Assembly (NCBI GenBank): GCA_002831545.1
Contig: CP025095.1
Coordinates: 124,001 to 188,000, forward strand
DNA length: 64,000 nt
Reading direction: 5' to 3'
DNA from: Streptococcus suis
Lineage (GTDB): Bacteria; Bacillota; Bacilli; Lactobacillales; Streptococcaceae
A program made the translations under genes and the position numbers. Positions 1-8,314 of the stretch are shown one piece after another (positions within the stretch are counted from its first letter, which is position 1; each line of letters opens with the position of its first letter). The notes under the pieces were generated by a model that worked only from the letters and a program-made list of their open reading frames with translations, was not told the DNA's origin and did not search any database.

Positions 1-1
1 G

Positions 2-1351
2 AACAAATATGTAGCTCGCAACCAAGATATTCTAACAGCTGGTCATTTGCCAGGTGATTACTTTGGTGAAAATGGTGGTCCAATTGCACTAGCTAAATTT
101 GGTACATCAATGACTATGTATGATGTTAAGCACGAAATCTACAAGTTTGTAATGACTCAAGCCTTCGCTGATGCACCATCAAATTGGGGTCACTCAAATA
201 ACATCCAAAAACAAGTATCTGATTTTGGTGCTTCATTTGGTATCATTGCTGGTGAATTGTACTCAATCAACGTATTTGGTATCTACACTGGCACCCCAAT
301 CACCAACCCAGAAGATGTCGCAACACTCCAAGCAGCACTCACTCAAGCTCAAGCAGCTCTTGCAGCGGCCCAAACTGCATCTGATGAAGCAAAAGCTAAG
401 TTGACCCAAGCAAGCTCAGATTATGCTACCGCACTTGAAGCTAAAACACAGGCAGAAAAAGTCCTTGCTGATGCTACTGCCACACCGCTTCAAACACAGG
501 TGGCAGAAAATAACTTGCGTCTTGCTATTATTGCTTTGCAAAATGCTGAAACTCGCAAAGCAGACGCTCAAAAGGCTGTTGACAACTTCTCAGCAAATCT
601 TGCTGAAAAGAAAGCAGCTCTTGATACTGCTAAAGCTGAACTTGCTACAGCACAAGCTACTGCAACTGCAAAAGCTGAAGCACTTAAAACAGCACAAGCT
701 AACCTTGCAAGCCAACAAGCAACCCTTGATAGCTTGAACAAAGAACGTGACACACTTCTTGCAGAAAAAGACCGCTTAGTTGAAGAAGCTAAAGCACTTG
801 CTGAAGAACTTGATGGTTATTTGAACGCACCAGCACGCCTTGCTGACGCTCAAGCAACCCTTACAGAAAAACAAACTGCTCTTGCAGACGCACAAGCTAA
901 AGCTGAAACAGCACAAAACAAACTTGAAACTGTTACTGCTAAACTTGCAGCAGAAGAAAGCAAATTGGCTGAACTTCAAGCAGAGTACGACAAACTCAAA
1001 GACCTTGAAGACAAAGCAAAAGACAATGTCATTGCAACGCTTCCAGACGGAACAGTGATTGCAGTACCAAAAGTTGCACCAACTGTTGCTGAAAAACCAG
1101 CTATTGATATTGATGCAGTCAAACAAGCTCTTGATAAAGGTCAAGATGTGAAGGTTGTTGACGGTAAGGTTGTGGTGGCGAACCCACAAGCAGGTGTCAC
1201 CGTCACACCACAAGGTATTACTTACTCACGTGTAGAACGTGCTAAGACCTTGCCAAACACAGGGGAGCAAACAAGTTTGTTGGCACTCGCAGGTGTGGCA
1301 GTATTATCTAGTCTTGGTCTTGCAAGTGCAAGAAGACGCAAACAAGGATAG
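2..1351 (+). CDS. LPXTG-anchored SEC10/PgrA-type surface protein, 5' end cut by the window
   Basis: The reading frame is open from base 2, so the gene starts before the window and about 449 C-terminal residues are visible. The first ~100 residues belong to a globular domain resembling the SEC10/PgrA surface-exclusion region. It is followed by ~230 residues of Ala/Lys/Glu/Gln-rich heptad coiled coil, a short Pro/Val linker and a sortase signal LPNTG, then a hydrophobic stretch and the basic tail ARRRKQG. It should be covalently fixed to the cell wall by sortase A and project its coiled coil outward. The last 169 bases are identical to the end of the gene at 30222-32924, so the two have exchanged or duplicated their 3' ends. 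Adhesion or surface exclusion is family knowledge, not shown here. Confidence 0.85.
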   Translation, partial: NKYVARNQDILTAGHLPGDYFGENGGPIALAKFGTSMTMYDVKHEIYKFVMTQAFADAPSNWGHSNNIQKQVSDFGASFGIIAGELYSINVFGIYTGTPITNPEDVATLQAALTQAQAALAAAQTASDEAKAKLTQASSDYATALEAKTQAEKVLADATATPLQTQVAENNLRLAIIALQNAETRKADAQKAVDNFSANLAEKKAALDTAKAELATAQATATAKAEALKTAQANLASQQATLDSLNKERDTLLAEKDRLVEEAKALAEELDGYLNAPARLADAQATLTEKQTALADAQAKAETAQNKLETVTAKLAAEESKLAELQAEYDKLKDLEDKAKDNVIATLPDGTVIAVPKVAPTVAEKPAIDIDAVKQALDKGQDVKVVDGKVVVANPQAGVTVTPQGITYSRVERAKTLPNTGEQTSLLALAGVAVLSSLGLASARRRKQG

Positions 1352-1364
1352 GTAGCGAATATGA

Positions 1365-1404
1365 AAAAAATCTTCTTACTATGATGACAGTAGGAAGATT
1401 TTTT
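1365..1404 (+). terminator. Intrinsic terminator of the surface protein gene
   Basis: Two 16-base arms (1365-1380 and 1389-1404) pair with one G-U and end in a T-run. The same hairpin follows the second copy at 32936-32973. Confidence 0.8.
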
Positions 1405-1529
1405 GGATTGCTAAAAATTTCGGAAAGACTACGCTATTCCAACAATTTTTAGGGATGAAATATGATACACTAGATGAGTAGAAAAGTGAAGACGGTAGCT
1501 CTTGATTTTCTGAAAATGAGGTGATGCCT

Positions 1530-1586
1530 ATGGGCAATTCATCAAAATCTGACGGAAAGGAGGAGCGTTCTTTTGACAGCTTTTGA
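1530..1586 (+). CDS. 18-residue leader peptide upstream of holin-like toxin
   Basis: A short frame (MGNSSKSDGKEERSFDSF) starts at ATG 1530 behind a GAGGTGATG ribosome site and ends inside the toxin start region. It overlaps the toxin TTG in another frame, so its translation could couple to or compete with toxin translation. In the second copy (33100) a one-base deletion fuses this leader to the toxin. Whether the peptide itself has a role is unknown. Confidence 0.4.
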   Translation: MGNSSKSDGKEERSFDSF

Positions 1587-1677
1587 AGTTGTGCAGACGA
1601 TTTTAAGTTTCGGTGGTTTCACAGTTGCTTTGATTGGTTTGTGCTATAAAATCTTCAAAGATGAAGACAAAAAATAA
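1573..1677 (+). CDS. Putative holin-like type I toxin, copy 1
   Basis: A 34-residue peptide with a TTG start at 1573, preceded by the strong ribosome site AAAGGAGG. It has a short amphipathic start (MTAFEVVQTIL), one membrane helix rich in Phe, Gly, Val and Leu, and a charged tail (KIFKDEDKK). This is the pattern of the Firmicute 'putative holin-like toxin' family, membrane peptides neutralised by antisense RNA. A minus-strand promoter and a shared convergent terminator lie just downstream, which supports a type I toxin-antitoxin rather than a prophage holin; no phage genes are nearby. Confidence 0.65.
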   Translation: MTAFEVVQTILSFGGFTVALIGLCYKIFKDEDKK

Positions 1678-1784
1678 CCCGTCCCCACTTTTGCGCGAGT
1701 AGGACGGATTAAATCTGTAATACGAGCCGCCGTCTTTTTAACGGTTCTACATTTGGATCTGGACGGCAATCCAGCTCCTTTTCT
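1670..1784 (-). ncRNA. Predicted antisense antitoxin RNA, copy 1
   Basis: The minus strand carries TTGCAT (1813-1818), a 16-base spacer and TATAAT (1791-1796), placing a start near 1784. The RNA would run toward the toxin and end at a hairpin made of CCGTCC and GGACGG arms (about 1679-1708), with a T-run that lies in the last toxin codons. Toxin mRNA and antitoxin would thus overlap tail to tail, as in par/Fst-like modules. The RNA ends are estimated from promoter and hairpin only. Confidence 0.55.
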
Positions 1785-1819
1785 ATTTTCATTATAACAG
1801 ATTACTTGTAAAATGCAAA

Positions 1820-2340
1820 TAATCTGTCAATGTTGGCTGTTAGCTTGTGCTATGAAATTTTAATCTAAGTTGTATTTGAAATTTAGCATCTTTAAAACTT
1901 ATTGAAAAGCCGCACTCGGTATCAAACTACTTGTATAAAATTCAATACAAGTAACGGAATGATGGAAGTTTTCCTTTTTTAGTTCAGGAAATAACTTGGT
2001 CAACTGATGGTCAACTTTACCGATTTTTATACTAACTAGCGAGTGATAATATCTTGATTTTATCGCATTTTTGATACTTATTTTAACTGATTTTAACGCT
2101 AGATTGTAGGCCGCCGGTATAGTTTAAAAGACAAGGTTTCTAAGCCTTGTCTTTTGTTATTTTTTTGTGGCTCATTGTCAACTGTAGTGGGTAGACGAAA
2201 AGCTAACACCTAGAGAGGACGAAATTCGTTCTCTCTTTTTTGGTGTTTCTTTTTTATTAAGAAGGCTTACGAGTTGCTATGGATAGATATACTCTTTTTC
2301 AGTAAATTTTCCTTGTTTTTTTGTTTTCTATGTGGTATAC
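1820..2340. other. Gene-free stretch with two hairpins and a possible IS end
   Basis: I see no credible gene here. A hairpin with arms GACAAGG/CCTTGTC and a T-run (2126-2156) looks like a terminator. A second, larger hairpin (2205-2247) contains AGAGAGGACGAA paired with its complement and a T-run. Between them, at 2169, the sequence GGCTCATTGTCAACTGTAG resembles the terminus of ISL3-type insertion sequences, possibly a relic; this is a weak resemblance from memory. Confidence 0.35.
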
Positions 2341-2364
2341 TTAACAAGTTAATTAAAAGGTTAA
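2336..2364 (+). promoter_or_regulatory. adc promoter with AdcR operator
   Basis: A promoter with TTGTTT (2313-2318), 17 bases and TATACT (2336-2341) is overlapped at its -10 by a perfect TTAACAAGTTAA (2341-2352), which fits the streptococcal AdcR box TTAAC-N2-GTTAA. A degenerate second site TTAAAAGGTTAA follows at 2353-2364, just before the ribosome site. Zinc-loaded AdcR bound here would block its own operon. Confidence 0.85.
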
Positions 2365-2374
2365 GGGGATGCCT

Positions 2375-2818
2375 ATGAATCGTATTGCATTAGAAATTGA
2401 GAAGTACCTGCACGAGATTGTTTTGAGTTCGGAGAATCAATTGGAGATTTTGGTTGGTTCTTGTCAAAGCACGGTGAAGTTGACGAATACGCAGGAGCAT
2501 ATTTTGATGCTTATTGAAAAGGCTGCATATACTAATACTGAGATTGCTAAGGAGTTGAATGTTAGTCAGGCTGCGATCACGAAGGCTACAAAGTCATTAG
2601 TTGCTCAGGGGTTATTGGTGGCGGTTAGAGATGATAAGGATGCTCGTATTGTTCGCTTTAGTTTGACTGAGGCTGCTAAGCCTATTGCTGCAGAGCATGC
2701 TCATCATCACGCGCATACCTTGGAAGCTTATGAAGAGCTTTTGGAACATTATAGTCTTGAAGAGCAGGAGTCAATTGCTCGATTCTTAAGTGAGTTAGTG
2801 GAGAAGATTAGAAAATAA
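2375..2818 (+). CDS. adcR: Zinc-responsive MarR-family repressor AdcR
   Basis: Represses zinc-uptake genes when loaded with Zn2+. The 147-residue protein has a MarR winged helix (LNVSQAAITKATKSL) at about residues 55-80. The residues that bind zinc in the pneumococcal protein are at matching positions when ATG 2375 is used: E24, C30, E41 and H42, plus the His cluster AEHAHHHAH. That numbering and a ribosome site AAGGGG six bases upstream favour 2375 over the in-frame ATG at 2369, which abuts the ribosome site. First gene of adcRCBA; the stop abuts the adcC start. It is likely autoregulated through the upstream AdcR box. Confidence 0.93.
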   Translation: MNRIALEIEKYLHEIVLSSENQLEILVGSCQSTVKLTNTQEHILMLIEKAAYTNTEIAKELNVSQAAITKATKSLVAQGLLVAVRDDKDARIVRFSLTEAAKPIAAEHAHHHAHTLEAYEELLEHYSLEEQESIARFLSELVEKIRK

Positions 2819-3523
2819 ATGAGATATATTACTGTGGAAGACTTGTCGTTTTACTACGATAAAGAACCGGTTTTAGAACATATTCATTATTATCTTGATA
2901 GTGGGGAATTTGTGACTTTGACTGGTGAGAATGGCGCAGCCAAGACAACCCTCATTAAGGCGACTTTGGGGATATTGAAGCCCAAACAAGGGAAGGTTTC
3001 TATTGCTGAGAAGAGTATAAAGGGTAAGAAGTTGAGAATGGCCTATTTACCTCAGCAAATTGCAAGTTTTAATGCTGGTTTTCCAAGCACGGTTTACGAA
3101 TTTGTAAAATCAGGGCGTTATCCTCGACAAGGTTGGTTTCGTCGTTTGACAGCCCATGATGAGGAACATGTTCGGATTAGTTTGGAATCAGTTGGCATGT
3201 GGGAACATCGGGATAAGCGCTTAGGTGCTTTGAGTGGTGGGCAGAAGCAGCGTGCGGTCATTGCGCGTATGTTTGCCTCTGATCCAGATATTTTTATTCT
3301 GGATGAACCGACAACAGGGATGGATGCAGGGACCAAGGATGCTTTTTACCAGCTCATGCATCATTCGGCTAAGAAGCATGGGAAGTCGGTTTTGATGATA
3401 ACTCATGATCCTGATGAGCTGAATAAGTATGCTGATCGAAACATTCACTTGGTTCGTGATCAGCAGTCTCCTTGGCGTTGTTTCAATGTTCATGAAGCGG
3501 ATGAGGAGGTTGCCCATGTTTGA
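2819..3523 (+). CDS. adcC: Zinc ABC transporter ATP-binding protein AdcC
   Basis: Cytoplasmic ATPase that powers zinc import through AdcB. The 234 residues show a Walker A (GENGAAKTT, near 38-46, with the Ala variant usual for AdcC), a signature LSGGQKQR, a Walker B with DEPTTGMD and an H-loop (MITHDPDE). Translation starts directly after the adcR stop without a gap and ends eight bases into adcB, so the three genes are translationally coupled. Confidence 0.93.
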   Translation: MRYITVEDLSFYYDKEPVLEHIHYYLDSGEFVTLTGENGAAKTTLIKATLGILKPKQGKVSIAEKSIKGKKLRMAYLPQQIASFNAGFPSTVYEFVKSGRYPRQGWFRRLTAHDEEHVRISLESVGMWEHRDKRLGALSGGQKQRAVIARMFASDPDIFILDEPTTGMDAGTKDAFYQLMHHSAKKHGKSVLMITHDPDELNKYADRNIHLVRDQQSPWRCFNVHEADEEVAHV

Positions 3524-4328
3524 TCTATCTGTATTTCATTATGACTTTATGCAGCGTGCTTTCCTGGCAATCATTGCGATGAGTCTGTTCTCGCCCATTT
3601 TGGGGGTCTTTTTGATACTTAGACGGCAGAGTTTGATGTCGGATACTCTTAGTCATGTTTCGTTGGCGGGGGTTGCATTTGGTTTGGTATTGGGGATTTC
3701 ACCAACGCTTTCGACTGTTCTTGTCGTTATTGTGGCAGCTGTATTTTTAGAGTATTTGCGTACGATTTACAAGAACTTTATGGAAATTGGGACGGCTATC
3801 CTCATGTCGACTGGTTTGGCGATTTCGTTGATTGTCATGAATAAATCTGGTGGGAAATCAGGGCTTAGCCTGGAACAATATCTGTTTGGTTCGATAGTGA
3901 CGATTAGTCAGGAGCAGGTAATTGCTTTGTTTACGATTGCTGTGATTGTCATCGTGCTGACATTGTTGTTTTTACGTCCGATGTATATTCTTACCTTTGA
4001 CGAGGATACGGCATTTGTAGATGGGTTACCTGTGCGAGCTATGTCCATTGCCTTTAATGTGGTGACTGGTGTTGCTATTGCCTTAATGATTCCAGCGGCA
4101 GGTGCTTTGCTGGTTTCAACAATTATGGTTTTGCCAGCTTCTATTGCATTGCGACTTGGTAAGAGTTTTAAAGCTGTTATCTTTACTGGGATGGGCATTG
4201 GCTTTTTTGGAATGGTCATGGGGTTGCTGACTTCTTACTATGCAGAAACCCCAGCGAGTGCAAGTATTACCTTGATTTTCATTAGTATTTTCTTACTGGT
4301 AAATGTTGTTCAAAAATTTAAAAAATAA
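3516..4328 (+). CDS. adcB: Zinc ABC transporter permease AdcB
   Basis: Membrane channel of the zinc importer, ABC-3 family. The 270 residues form about eight hydrophobic segments, beginning [23 protein letters not shown] 3516 is chosen because GAGGAGGT lies six bases upstream and it overlaps the adcC stop by eight bases; an open frame extends further upstream but only inside adcC. Pairs with AdcC and the lipoprotein AdcA. Confidence 0.92.
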   Translation: MFDLSVFHYDFMQRAFLAIIAMSLFSPILGVFLILRRQSLMSDTLSHVSLAGVAFGLVLGISPTLSTVLVVIVAAVFLEYLRTIYKNFMEIGTAILMSTGLAISLIVMNKSGGKSGLSLEQYLFGSIVTISQEQVIALFTIAVIVIVLTLLFLRPMYILTFDEDTAFVDGLPVRAMSIAFNVVTGVAIALMIPAAGALLVSTIMVLPASIALRLGKSFKAVIFTGMGIGFFGMVMGLLTSYYAETPASASITLIFISIFLLVNVVQKFKK

Positions 4329-4337
4329 GGAGTTAAG

Positions 4338-5846
4338 ATGAAAAAAGTTGGTTTATTATTTTTGTCTGTATCAGCTTTGCTTTTAGGGGCTTGTAGCAAT
4401 AGCACAGCTTCTGAAGATGGGAAGTTAGATATCGTCACGACTTTTTATCCTGTTTATGAGTTCACCAAGCAGGTGGCAGGTGATGAGGCAAATGTTGATC
4501 TGTTGGTTAAGGCTGGGACAGAGGTTCATGGTTATGAGCCGTCAGCTAAAGATATTGCTCGTATCCAAGAGGCAGATGCTTTTGTTTATGAAAATGAGAA
4601 TATGGAAACCTGGGTCCATGATGTAGAAGGTTCAATTGATACTGAAAAAGTAAATGTTATCAGTGCAACGGATGGGATGCTCTTGTTACCGGGTAGTGAA
4701 GAAGGGGAGGAACACGACCATAGTGAGGAGGGGCATAGCCATGCTTATGATCCGCATGTATGGTTGTCTCCTGAGCGTGCCATCACACTTGTAGAAAATA
4801 TTCGTGATAGTTTGGTAGCTAAATACCCAGAAAAGAAAGATGCTTTTGAAACAAATGCGGCAGCCTATATTGAGAAATTAGATGCTTTGGATGCTAAATA
4901 TTCTGAAACATTATCTGCTGCGAAACAGAAATACTTTGTTACACAGCATACTGCATTTGCATATTTGGCTTTGGACTATGGTTTGAAACAAGTTTCTATT
5001 ACAGGTGTTGCTGCAGATGAAGATCCAACTCCATCACGTCTAGCAGAATTGACAGAGTATATTAATAAATATGGTATTAAGTATATCTATTTTGAAGAAA
5101 ATGCGTCAAAATCTGTTGCAGAAACACTTGCCAAAGAGACTGGGGTTCAGTTGGACGTTCTTAATCCTCTTGAAAGTTTGACGGATGAGGATATGAAAAA
5201 TGGTAAGGATTATATTTCTGTTATGGAAGATAATCTGACTGCCCTTGAAAAAACAACTTCCCAAGAAGGTTCTGAAATTTTGCCAGAAGAAGGTGCTGAG
5301 ACTGCGCAAACTGTTTATAACGGTTATTTTGAAGATAGTGCCGTAAAAGATCGTACTCTTTCAGATTATGTAGGTGAGTGGCAATCTGTTTATCCATACT
5401 TGCTTGATGGTACACTAGATCAGGTCTGGGATTACAAGGCTAAGATCAAAGGTGGTATGACAGCAGAAGAGTACAAGGCTTATTACGATACTGGCTACAA
5501 AACAGATGTTGATCAAATTAACATTACAGATAATACCATGGAATTTGTAGTGGGAGATAAGAAAGAAAAATTCACGTATAAGTATGTGGGCTATAAGATT
5601 TTGACCTACAAAAAAGGAAATCGTGGTGTTCGTTTCTTGTTTGAAGCAACGGATGCAAATGCTGGTAACTATAAGTATGTTCAATTTAGCGACCACAATA
5701 TCGCCCCTGTTAAAACAGATCACTTCCACATCTATTTTGGTGGAGAGAGCCAAGAAAAACTCTTGGAAGAGTTGGAAAACTGGCCGACATACTACCCTGT
5801 TGGTTTGACTGGTTTGGAAATTGGTCAGGAGATGCTGGCTCACTAA
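4338..5846 (+). CDS. adcA: Zinc-binding lipoprotein AdcA with C-terminal ZinT domain
   Basis: Captures extracellular zinc and passes it to AdcBC. The 502-residue product begins with a lipoprotein signal whose lipobox LLGAC places the lipidated Cys at 19. The N-terminal cluster-A-I solute-binding domain includes the flexible His-rich loop (EEHDHSEEGHSHAYDPH, near residues 123-139) and ends near 310. The rest (NGYFEDSAVKDRTLSDYVGE onward) is a ZinT domain with the DHFHIYFGG motif near its end. The two-domain form is usual for streptococcal AdcA. Last gene of the adc operon. Confidence 0.94.
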   Translation: MKKVGLLFLSVSALLLGACSNSTASEDGKLDIVTTFYPVYEFTKQVAGDEANVDLLVKAGTEVHGYEPSAKDIARIQEADAFVYENENMETWVHDVEGSIDTEKVNVISATDGMLLLPGSEEGEEHDHSEEGHSHAYDPHVWLSPERAITLVENIRDSLVAKYPEKKDAFETNAAAYIEKLDALDAKYSETLSAAKQKYFVTQHTAFAYLALDYGLKQVSITGVAADEDPTPSRLAELTEYINKYGIKYIYFEENASKSVAETLAKETGVQLDVLNPLESLTDEDMKNGKDYISVMEDNLTALEKTTSQEGSEILPEEGAETAQTVYNGYFEDSAVKDRTLSDYVGEWQSVYPYLLDGTLDQVWDYKAKIKGGMTAEEYKAYYDTGYKTDVDQINITDNTMEFVVGDKKEKFTYKYVGYKILTYKKGNRGVRFLFEATDANAGNYKYVQFSDHNIAPVKTDHFHIYFGGESQEKLLEELENWPTYYPVGLTGLEIGQEMLAH

Positions 5847-5854
5847 GAATAATG

Positions 5855-5886
5855 AGAAGACTGGGCAAGGTGTTCAGTCTTTCTTC
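5855..5886 (+). terminator. Possible weak terminator after adcA
   Basis: AGAAGACTG (5855-5863) can pair with CAGTCTTTCT (5875-5884) across a loop of about 11 bases, followed by a pyrimidine run. It lies just before the copY promoter. The hairpin is short, so some read-through is likely. Confidence 0.4.
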
Positions 5887-5915
5887 TTGACAATTTTTGA
5901 CTACAAATGTAAACT
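5887..5915 (+). promoter_or_regulatory. copY promoter with cop box
   Basis: TTGACA (5887-5892), a 17-base spacer and TAAACT (5910-5915). The spacer and -10 are overlapped by TACAAATGTA (5902-5911), an exact match to the CopY operator TACA-N2-TGTA. CopY would repress until copper displaces its zinc. Confidence 0.8.
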
Positions 5916-5948
5916 AAAGTTGGAAAATTATTGTTGGGAGGTGAATGT

Positions 5949-6398
5949 GTGGAGCAGACAATTTCTGCTACGGAGTGGCAGGTCATGCGAGTCCTGTGGG
6001 CCCATCCTGGTGCGACTTCTCAGGAAATTATTCAGGCCTTGCAGGAAGGCTTTGATTGGCAGGCGACGACCATTAAGACACTCTTGGGGCGGCTGCGGAA
6101 GAAAAACTATTTGAGAATGGTCAAGGAAACCAGCAAATACCACTATTATCCGCTGATCAGTGAAGAGGAACATTTGCAGGGTCAGGTGGAGCTCTTACTA
6201 GCTACCATCTGTTCCACAAAACAGGGGCAACTGGTTGAAAAACTGCTAGACACAGGGACATTTTCCCAAAAAAGCCTAGAAAATCTGGCCAGCAAAATCT
6301 CGCAGTTACAAAGGACTGCACCCGAGCAAATCGCTTGTCGGTGCTTGGCGGGGCAATGTACCTGTGGGCATCATCATACTCTTCGAAAATCAACATAA
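5949..6398 (+). CDS. copY: Copper-responsive repressor CopY
   Basis: BlaI/CopY-family transcriptional repressor of 149 residues. It has an N-terminal winged helix (SATEWQVMRVLWAHPGATSQ) and near the C-terminus the metal-sensing CxCx4CxC motif (CRCLAGQCTC). GTG 5949 is chosen because GGGAGG lies seven bases upstream; the frame is open from 5931 but those codons overlap the ribosome site. The last residues after the Cys motif (TLRKST) are encoded by the terminal repeat of the element at 6376-6843, so the natural C-terminus was probably altered. copZ follows but the usual ATPase gene copA does not lie between them. Confidence 0.9.
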   Translation: MEQTISATEWQVMRVLWAHPGATSQEIIQALQEGFDWQATTIKTLLGRLRKKNYLRMVKETSKYHYYPLISEEEHLQGQVELLLATICSTKQGQLVEKLLDTGTFSQKSLENLASKISQLQRTAPEQIACRCLAGQCTCGHHHTLRKST

Positions 6399-6843
6399 GA
6401 TGTGTTGACTTGACTTGATGAGTGGGAGTGGGAAAGAACTCGACCAGTCTAAAAAGAGTTCGTCAACAAGTCTTTATTTCTAGTTGTTGAGCTGAAACAG
6501 TCTATCCCCAGACTGTTTCACTCCCACCCCCGCACAGCTCAAACTGTCTGGGAGACAGTTTGAGGTTGGAGATAAGGCGAACTCTGTTCGCATCAGTCGT
6601 AGAGGCCATATTTGGAGTGTAAAAAACAAACAAATCTGTCAATCAACCACTGCGCTGAGATGTTGACACGAACTCTGAGAAGAGGTGCTGGGCTTTCTGC
6701 CCAGCCTCAGCCGACTACCTGGCAATGCGAAAGTAGTAGGGTTCTATCTGCTCTTGGAGAAACGAAGACGTTCGCTCTATTTCCAACCTTCAAAGGTTCC
6801 CCGAACCTTTGAAGCTAATCTGAACCTGATTTTCATTGAGTAT
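6376..6843. repeat. BOX-like composite repeat between copY and copZ
   Basis: The block is bounded by imperfect inverted termini: ATACTCTTCGAAAATCA at 6376 and the complement of ATACTCAATGAAAATCA at 6827-6843. These resemble the boxC and boxA ends of streptococcal BOX elements. The interior (about 6421-6700) matches a repeat found again at 53206-53495 and, inverted and internally deleted, at 40803-40976. It carries several hairpins and no convincing gene. The left end supplies the last codons and stop of copY. Confidence 0.65.
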
Positions 6844-6860
6844 AAAAAAGGAGAAAGAAT

Positions 6861-7070
6861 ATGAAGCAAACTTTGAAATTGAAAAACTTATCGTGCCAAA
6901 ACTGTGTCAAGCATGTGACCAATCACCTCTTGGACTTGGATGGGGTGGAAGAGGTGAAAATCCAGCTGGAAGAGCAGTTGGCGGAGGTGGAAACCTCTGT
7001 AGCCTATGACTTGGAACAGTACCAAGAGGTGCTGGATGATACAATCTATGAAGTGGAAGAGTTGATATAA
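6861..7070 (+). CDS. copZ: CopZ-like copper chaperone (HMA domain)
   Basis: A 69-residue heavy-metal-associated domain protein with the Cu(I)-binding motif as SCQNC (residues 12-16), in the usual b-a-b-b-a-b fold length. It should ferry Cu(I) in the cytoplasm to a copper ATPase and to CopY. The gene has its own ribosome site (AAGGAG) right after the right end of the repeat at 6376-6843. It probably belonged to a copYAZ operon; whether it is still expressed from the copY promoter through the repeat is open. ATPase copA is absent from this window. Confidence 0.8.
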   Translation: MKQTLKLKNLSCQNCVKHVTNHLLDLDGVEEVKIQLEEQLAEVETSVAYDLEQYQEVLDDTIYEVEELI

Positions 7071-7073
7071 GCG

Positions 7074-7099
7074 AAAAAGCAGCCGTCGGGCTGCTTTTT
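7074..7099. terminator. Bidirectional terminator between copZ and the HIT gene
   Basis: AAAAAGCAGCC and its complement flank a short loop, with A- and T-runs on both sides, serving the convergent copZ and HIT genes. Confidence 0.8.
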
Positions 7100-7475
7100 A
7101 TAATGCTTTGAGAAAGGCGTTCAGGTCCAGCTGCACTTGTGCAAGTGAAATTTGGTCCCAGAAGCCGTCTGATCGAAAGCGTGGAATCAGGTGGACATGG
7201 AAATGGGTTCCAACGTCAAACAAGCGATCGTTGCAAGCTATGGTCACACCGTCAATTGTCAATGCTTGACAGAGTTTATCAGTCAAAAAGACTTCTAAGT
7301 CCGATAGCTCATAGCGAACAGCAGAAGGGATTTGGCTGAGCGTGTCATAGTGTTCCTTGCTAACAATCAGTAGATGCCCAGTTTGGACAGGGTCAATATC
7401 CCAGACTACCTTGAAATGTTCCGTCTGGTAGAGAATATCTTCTTCTTTGAGTTGGTGGCAAAAAATGCAGGTCAT
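7098..7475 (-). CDS. HIT family nucleotide hydrolase
   Basis: Histidine-triad protein of 125 residues. The catalytic triad motif is HFHVHLIPRF (near 91-100) and an N-terminal CxxC (CIFC) is present. Such enzymes cleave nucleoside phosphoramidates or dinucleotides; the exact substrate cannot be told. Start ATG 7475 has AGGAG upstream. It is convergent with copZ and lies downstream of the TMEM175-like gene. Confidence 0.85.
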   Translation of the reverse strand: MTCIFCHQLKEEDILYQTEHFKVVWDIDPVQTGHLLIVSKEHYDTLSQIPSAVRYELSDLEVFLTDKLCQALTIDGVTIACNDRLFDVGTHFHVHLIPRFRSDGFWDQISLAQVQLDLNAFLKAL

Positions 7476-7528
7476 GTCTTTTCTCCTAGGTTAGCAGAAA
7501 ATTAAATCACATAGGATTTCCTTGGGAA

Positions 7529-8311
7529 TTATATGTAATTTACTCTAACTGCCATTTTTTCTTTCCGCTTCTGCCGTCTCTTTTCGAAGAAGGCTGCTCC
7601 TAGGAAAGATACGATTGGGCGTAAAATGTAGAAATAAAAGGCAAGTGTCGGATTAAAGTAAGCAAATAGGATAACGACGATGTTGAAAAGGGCGACGGTC
7701 ACCAATTGTCGTAAGTGTGCCATGGAAACAAACCGCTTTGTATATGTTGTTCCGGCAAACTTTTCTTGTAGGACAAAGTAATTCAAAATGGATTGACAGA
7801 GATTGACTGCAATGGTCACGACCCCATAACCAACAACAGCCGTGGTGGTTATGCCTTCCATCATCCACCGAGTAAAGAGGGGAATGAGGGCCAGCGTTGC
7901 CATAAAGTTGAATTGAACAATTAAGATTTTGCTGGTTGCGTGCTCAATCTGTCCTAGAATCTTGTGGTTGTCATACCAAAAATCCGCCACGATGAAAAAG
8001 GATACAAAGAAGATGAGGATGCCAGTGAAAAAGTGATGTGTATCAACAGTGTCGCTCGGTAAAGGAATTTCCAGCAACATCATGGTGATGATGACCCCAA
8101 TCACTGCATCGGAGAACACCTCAAGATGCTCCTTCAGGCGCTTGGCACGACGTGTCTCATCTTCACGATAGAGTTGGTCCAAAAATGCTTGACGTTCATC
8201 GGCAGACAAATGCTCTAACTCAGGATGCAAAAGACTGGCTTCCTGACCCATTTGTTCAAAGTAGTCGTTCAAAAGTTCTTGATTTTTAGGATTTTGCTTG
8301 GTATTTTTCAT
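7529..8311 (-). CDS. TMEM175-like (DUF1211) potassium channel protein
   Basis: Membrane protein of 260 residues. After ~60 soluble residues it shows the family motif R-x3-FSDAVIGVIITMMLLEI on its first helix, followed by about five more hydrophobic segments and a basic tail. Bacterial TMEM175 proteins are K+-selective leak channels. The start lies three bases after the tyrS stop without a clear ribosome site, so it is probably translated by coupling to tyrS. Confidence 0.8.
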   Translation of the reverse strand: MKNTKQNPKNQELLNDYFEQMGQEASLLHPELEHLSADERQAFLDQLYREDETRRAKRLKEHLEVFSDAVIGVIITMMLLEIPLPSDTVDTHHFFTGILIFFVSFFIVADFWYDNHKILGQIEHATSKILIVQFNFMATLALIPLFTRWMMEGITTTAVVGYGVVTIAVNLCQSILNYFVLQEKFAGTTYTKRFVSMAHLRQLVTVALFNIVVILFAYFNPTLAFYFYILRPIVSFLGAAFFEKRRQKRKEKMAVRVNYI

Positions 8312-8314
8312 CGC

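Noticed and set aside
1573..1677. Prophage holin
   Set aside because: No phage genes nearby, and the antisense promoter and shared terminator fit a type I toxin-antitoxin better.
6612..6812. Open frame inside the repeat between copY and copZ
   Set aside because: It lies entirely within repetitive DNA, is not kept open in the other copies and has no ribosome site.
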